The notes under the pieces: generated by a model | Databases searched by the model: none | Told to the model about the DNA's origin: nothing | The model's input: the letters and a program-made list of their open reading frames with translations, nothing else | Part shown: one piece after another, positions 29,555-29,630 of the stretch | Position numbering within the stretch: the stretch's first letter is position 1 | Layout: every line of letters begins with the position of its first letter | From: Haplomitrium mnioides | Lineage: Eukaryota > Marchantiophyta > Haplomitriopsida > Calobryales | Direction: 5' to 3' | DNA length: 29,630 bases | Assembly: GCA_049999725.1 (NCBI GenBank) | Contig: JBNGIS010034453.1 | Span: 1 to 29,630 of the forward strand | Made by a program: the position numbers and the translations under genes

Positions 29555-29630
29555 TCTGATATCTCTATGCGTGGACAGTTGTGATATGTGTAGGTTTTTC
29601 CTAGACTATTGCAGCTTCCATTTAAGTGTT

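Overview
The window looks like a stretch of a large, repeat-rich land-plant genome. It is AT-rich and dominated by decayed Ty3/gypsy (chromovirus) and Ty1/copia LTR retrotransposons and by a degenerate satellite. It holds a single intact-looking host gene, a three-exon SLX1-type GIY-YIG nuclease with canonical GT/AG introns. A gymnosperm or another large-genome plant would fit, but nothing here settles the species.

Layout. Positions 1-47 are a (TC)n microsatellite and 48-1555 is unassigned AT-rich DNA. A degenerate satellite with a period of about 157 bp fills roughly 1560-3760. It is interrupted by a gypsy element (about 3762-14487) and resumes at 14488-15735. Inside the gypsy element, between its RNase H and integrase regions, sits a copia element (7108-12680) with its own LTRs and primer-binding site. 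Positions 15736-17730 are unassigned AT-rich DNA with small tandem repeats. From 17732 to about 20717 the sequence is a pile-up of gypsy 3' ends (integrase, chromodomain, LTR), with one piece of reverse transcriptase inserted backwards.

The most unusual object is 20718-24694. It is a 3,977-bp insertion with TG...CA ends and a perfect 5-bp target duplication (CATAT). It lies inside a gypsy LTR that reads through when the insertion is removed. Its minus strand carries, head to tail, fragments of at least four unrelated host genes: an SNW/SKIP splicing-factor piece, most of an EFG1-like rRNA-processing protein, the first part of an aldo/keto reductase, and about 370 codons of a METTL13-like methyltransferase. 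Other open stretches in it were not recognised. The pieces carry few stop codons and frameshifts. This looks like multi-gene capture by a mobile element, possibly LTR-type.

After the insertion come the rest of the gypsy LTR, a gag remnant with a zinc knuckle (24794-25530), AT-rich DNA and a lone satellite monomer (about 25885-25995). The SLX1-like gene follows at 26142-27286. Downstream, a frameshifted LINE-like C-terminal fragment lies on the minus strand (28364-28850). The window ends in non-coding DNA with a palindrome and a promoter-like TATA block.

No operon-like cooperation among genes is expected. The only likely functional protein is the SLX1-like nuclease, a DNA branch-structure repair enzyme. 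Everything else is repeat, remnant or captured fragment.
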